Assembly: GCA_963933055.1 (NCBI GenBank)
Contig: CAWVSY010000006.1
Coordinates: 20,189 to 84,188, forward strand
Direction of reading: 5' to 3'
DNA: 64,000 bases
Source of the DNA: Oleispira sp963933055
Lineage (GTDB): Bacteria; Pseudomonadota; Gammaproteobacteria; Pseudomonadales; Oceanobacteraceae
Shown: positions 61,264-64,000 of the stretch, in pieces
Position numbering within the stretch: position 1 is the first letter of the stretch
Layout: each line of letters begins with the position of its first letter
Position numbers and translations under genes: made by a program
Notes under the pieces: model-generated
Database searches by the model: none
The model's input: only the letters and a program-made list of their open reading frames with translations
Told to the model about the DNA's origin: nothing

Positions 61264-61705
61264 TTATTTGGTTTAGGGCGCAGAAAGATACAGCACCCTA
61301 TTTGCTTAATCAAGTTTTAATTTGATTAATCTAATATTTTCACTACCGCACCATTTAAGGCGACGCAATTATGCCACTTTTTTATCGTTAAGCAACCACT
61401 TGTCACACTTTAAGCTATATATTTTTATAGCAACTGTTTATGACTCGCTTTTTATACTCACTTCCCTCTCAAATCAGACCAAGCACCTTCCATAAACCTC
61501 AGGTTTAATTTGCGTTAAAACGATAAAAACTCACAACCTTTTCGCTTATATAAAGTTTTACTGGCCATTTAGCACATATTCACTCAAAATATCGCGCCTA
61601 TTTTCAAAATTTTCTCTTATTGATTAAATTTTATGCCAATAACAGATCTAAAACCTGTAGAATGGCGCACGAATTTTTATACACCTTAGCTTATCGAGTA
61701 ATGCT
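61264..61705. other. divergent intergenic region between trpT and fusA2
   Basis: 442 AT-rich bases without a gene. It must hold both the promoter of trpT-secE-nusG (reverse) and that of fusA2 (forward; a TAGAAT at 61658-61663 is a possible -10 element, with no good -35). In most relatives this space would be occupied by tufB upstream of trpT. Confidence 0.6.
61368..61395 (-). promoter_or_regulatory. possible promoter of trpT-secE-nusG
   Basis: On the reverse strand TTGCTT (61395-61390), 16-base spacer, CATAAT (61373-61368), about 100 bases before the tRNA. Moderate match only. Confidence 0.45.
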
Positions 61706-63790
61706 ATGACTGACTTATCGAAGTACAGAAACATCGGTATCTTCGCCCACGTTGACGCGGGCAAGACTACTACTACAGAACGTATCCTAAAATTGACCGG
61801 CAAGATTCATAAAACCGGTGAAGTACATGACGGCGAATCAACGACTGATTTCATGGAACAGGAAGCTGAGCGCGGTATTACCATTCAGTCTGCTGCGATC
61901 ACGACGTTCTGGAAAGATCATCGCTTCAACGTAATCGATACTCCTGGACACGTTGACTTCACAGTAGAAGTATATCGTTCTCTTAAAGTACTGGATGGCG
62001 GCATCGGTGTTTTCTGTGGTTCTGGTGGTGTTGAGCCTCAGTCTGAAACTAACTGGCGCTATGCTGATGAGTCGGGCGTATCTCGTATCATCTTCGTAAA
62101 CAAGCTAGACCGTATCGGTGCAGACTTCTTAAAAGTTACTGAGCAAGTACAAAAAGTATTAGGTGCTACACCTCTTATCATGGTGCTACCTATCGGTATC
62201 GAAGATGACTTTAAGGGCGTAGTTGATCTACTAACTCGTAAAGCCTACATCTGGGATGATTCTGGCGAGCCAGAAAACTACGTTGTAGAAGACGTTCCAG
62301 CTGACATGGTTGAAGACGTTGAAATGTACCGTGAACAGCTTATTGAAACAGCTGTTGAGCAAGACGATGACTTGATGATGGCCTACATGGATGGTGAAGA
62401 GCCAGCTATGGAAGACATCAAGCGCTGCATCCGTAAGGGTACAAACGAATTAGCGTTCTTCCCTACTTATTGTGGCTCTGCATTCAAGAACAAAGGCATT
62501 CAGTTAATTCTTGATGCTGTTGTTGATTACCTACCAAGCCCTACTGACGTGATCCCACAAGATCTAACAGATGAATTTGGTGAGCCTACTGGTGAAGTTG
62601 CAACAGTTTCTGTTGACGAACCATTCCGCGCTCTTGCGTTTAAGATCATGGACGACCGTTTCGGCGCCCTAACCTTTATTCGCATTTACTCAGGTAAACT
62701 TAAGAAAGGCGATACCATTCTTAACTCTTTCACTGGCAAGACTGAACGTATCGGTCGTATGTGTGAAATGGAAGCGGATGAGCGTAAAGAATTGGATTCT
62801 GCACAAGCAGGCGACATTATCGCGATCGTTGGCATGAAGAACGTTCAAACAGGTCATACTCTTTGTGATCCTAAGCACGAATGTACTCTTGAAGCCATGG
62901 TTTTCCCAGAGCCAGTAATCTCTATCTCTGTAACGCCAAAAGATAAAGGCGGCGCTGAGAAGATGGGTATCGCTATCGGTAAGATGGTTGCGGAAGATCC
63001 AACATTCCTAGTACATACTGATGAAGAAACAGGTCAAACCATTCTTCGCGGCATGGGCGAACTTCACCTAGATATTAAAGTAGACATCTTGATGCGTACT
63101 TATGGTGTTGATCTTGAAGTAGGCGAGCCTCAAGTTGCTTACCGTGAGACGATCAACCAAGAAGTTGAAGATTCTTACACACACAAGAAGCAGTCTGGTG
63201 GTTCTGGTCAATACGGTAAGATCGATTACCGCATCAAGCCTGGCGAGCAGGGTTCTGGCTTCAAATTCACTTCAACAGTTGTTGGTGGTAACGTTCCTAA
63301 GGAATTCTTCCCAGCTATTGAGAAGGGTTTTTCAGGCATGATGAACACCGGTGTTCTAGCTGGCTTCCCTGTTCTTGATGTTGAAGTTGAAGTATTTGAC
63401 GGTGGTTTCCACGCAGTTGACTCCTCTGCAGTTGCTTTCGAAATCGCTGCGAAAGGCGCTTTCCGTCAGTCAATTCCAAAGGCCAAACCACAACTTCTTG
63501 AGCCAATCATGAAAGTTGACGTATTCACTCCAGATGATCACGTTGGTGATGTTATTGGTGACCTTAACCGTCGCCGTGGCATGATCGCTGGCCAAGATGC
63601 AGGCGCTTCTGGTGTTCGCATTAAAGCTGACGTTCCACTGTCTGAAATGTTCGGTTACATCGGATCTCTACGTACTATGACTTCTGGTCGTGGTCAGTTC
63701 TCGATGGAATTCGCACATTACGCTCCTTGCCCTAACTCAGTTGCTGAAAAAGTAATTGCTGAAGAAAAAGAGCGTGCTGCTAAAAAGTAA
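61706..63790 (+). CDS. fusA2: elongation factor G 2
   Basis: 694-residue second EF-G with full five-domain length. NIGIFAHVDAGKTTTTERIL (P-loop), DTPGHVDFTVEVYRS, NKLDRIGADF. It differs from FusA in blocks such as GIGVFCGSGGVEPQSETNWR and YTHKKQSGGSGQYGKIDYRI, features I associate with the EF-G2 group of Vibrio, Shewanella and related genera. All G motifs are intact, so it should be an active GTPase; its special role is not established. It lies on the strand opposite to the surrounding translation genes, between trpT and the second tuf. Confidence 0.93.
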   Translation: MTDLSKYRNIGIFAHVDAGKTTTTERILKLTGKIHKTGEVHDGESTTDFMEQEAERGITIQSAAITTFWKDHRFNVIDTPGHVDFTVEVYRSLKVLDGGIGVFCGSGGVEPQSETNWRYADESGVSRIIFVNKLDRIGADFLKVTEQVQKVLGATPLIMVLPIGIEDDFKGVVDLLTRKAYIWDDSGEPENYVVEDVPADMVEDVEMYREQLIETAVEQDDDLMMAYMDGEEPAMEDIKRCIRKGTNELAFFPTYCGSAFKNKGIQLILDAVVDYLPSPTDVIPQDLTDEFGEPTGEVATVSVDEPFRALAFKIMDDRFGALTFIRIYSGKLKKGDTILNSFTGKTERIGRMCEMEADERKELDSAQAGDIIAIVGMKNVQTGHTLCDPKHECTLEAMVFPEPVISISVTPKDKGGAEKMGIAIGKMVAEDPTFLVHTDEETGQTILRGMGELHLDIKVDILMRTYGVDLEVGEPQVAYRETINQEVEDSYTHKKQSGGSGQYGKIDYRIKPGEQGSGFKFTSTVVGGNVPKEFFPAIEKGFSGMMNTGVLAGFPVLDVEVEVFDGGFHAVDSSAVAFEIAAKGAFRQSIPKAKPQLLEPIMKVDVFTPDDHVGDVIGDLNRRRGMIAGQDAGASGVRIKADVPLSEMFGYIGSLRTMTSGRGQFSMEFAHYAPCPNSVAEKVIAEEKERAAKK

Positions 63791-63813
63791 TTTAATTACT
63801 TTTTAAAGCATTG

Positions 63814-63849
63814 AAAAAACCCCACCAGTGCAAACTGGTGGGGTTTTTT
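63814..63849 (+). terminator. intrinsic terminator after fusA2
   Basis: A 16 bp A/T-flanked stem (63814-63829 with 63834-63849) with loop GCAA: ACCCCACCAGT type ending in six T, 24 bases past the stop. It can also work for the opposite strand. Confidence 0.93.
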
Positions 63850-63894
63850 ATTGCCTGAAAGAAAGTAATAGCATCAGCCATAAATGGCGCCCAT

Positions 63895-63925
63895 AAAAAA
63901 AGGCCGCATAAAGCGGCCTTTTTTT
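63895..63925 (-). terminator. intrinsic terminator after the second tuf
   Basis: GGCCGC (63902-63907) with GCGGCC (63913-63918), flanked by A7 and T7. 31 bases past the reverse tuf stop; with the fusA2 terminator it separates two convergent transcripts. Confidence 0.88.
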
Positions 63926-63956
63926 GAGCTGGATAACCGTATGGTTAAAGCCGCAA

Positions 63957-64000
63957 TTAAGCGATTACTTTACCAACAACACCAGCGCCTACAGTACGGC
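63957..64000 (-). CDS. tuf: elongation factor Tu, second copy (partial, 3' end)
   Basis: Only the last 14 codons including the stop are inside the window. Bases 63946-64000 are identical to 44744-44798 of the first tuf, including 11 bases beyond the stop codon, which fits gene conversion between duplicated tuf genes. The usual downstream neighbour, trpT, is 2.7 kb away, with fusA2 in between. Confidence 0.93.
   Translation of the reverse strand, partial: RTVGAGVVGKVIA

Noticed and set aside
1..64000. CRISPR arrays, prophage, transposases or integrases
   Set aside because: No regularly spaced direct repeats and no phage or transposase proteins were found; the only mobile-looking elements are the three non-coding ~110 bp repeats.

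Overview
The window is a 64 kb piece of chromosome from a moderately AT-rich gammaproteobacterium. The translation genes are of gammaproteobacterial type. The uvrA / MFS / ssb block beside the ribosomal cluster resembles Pseudomonas, and the overall look (EF-G2, YajR-like MFS, long glutamine-rich SSB) suggests a marine Oceanospirillales-like organism (Oleispira/Thalassolituus/Bermanella type). That placement is inferred from gene content and remembered families, not from a search.

Left part (1-8.1 kb): a tightly overlapping forward operon encodes a membrane histidine kinase, a sigma-54-type response regulator, a rhomboid protease and a 2OG-Fe(II) oxygenase. Three small reverse genes follow (DUF3465 secreted protein, YgjV-like membrane protein, GNAT acetyltransferase). 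Then comes a TetR regulator with an old-yellow-enzyme reductase, preceded by a near-perfect palindromic operator.

Cobalamin region (8.15-19.9 kb, reverse strand): twelve genes run cobO, cbiA, a UreH/NicO-type metal transporter, cbiD, cbiJ/cobK, cbiC/cobH, cbiET/cobL, cbiL/cobI, cbiG, cbiH/cobJ, cbiF/cobM and cbiX. The presence of CbiX, CbiD and CbiG, with no CobN/CobG, indicates the early-cobalt-insertion (anaerobic-type) corrin pathway from sirohydrochlorin to adenosyl-cobyrinic acid a,c-diamide. Three consecutive spacers near the 3' end each hold a ~110 bp MITE-like repeat with terminal inverted repeats. No canonical B12 riboswitch was recognised, but a structured leader ending in a terminator hairpin precedes cobO.

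Signalling and DNA repair region (20.1-30.6 kb): a reverse operon encodes a GGDEF-EAL response regulator, a CHASE-PAS histidine kinase and a stand-alone receiver. Then come ssb and a YajR-like MFS transporter (reverse), a LuxR-type regulator and uvrA (both forward).

Right half (30.8-64 kb): an uninterrupted transcription/translation supercluster, read right to left: trpT-secE-nusG-rplKA-rplJL-rpoBC, then rpsL-rpsG-fusA-tuf, then the S10, spc and alpha operons ending in rplQ. Promoters, terminators and hairpins can be placed at most operon boundaries. At the far right a second EF-G gene (fusA2) runs on the opposite strand between trpT and a second tuf gene, whose last codons are at the window edge. 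It therefore interrupts the usual tufB-trpT-secE order.
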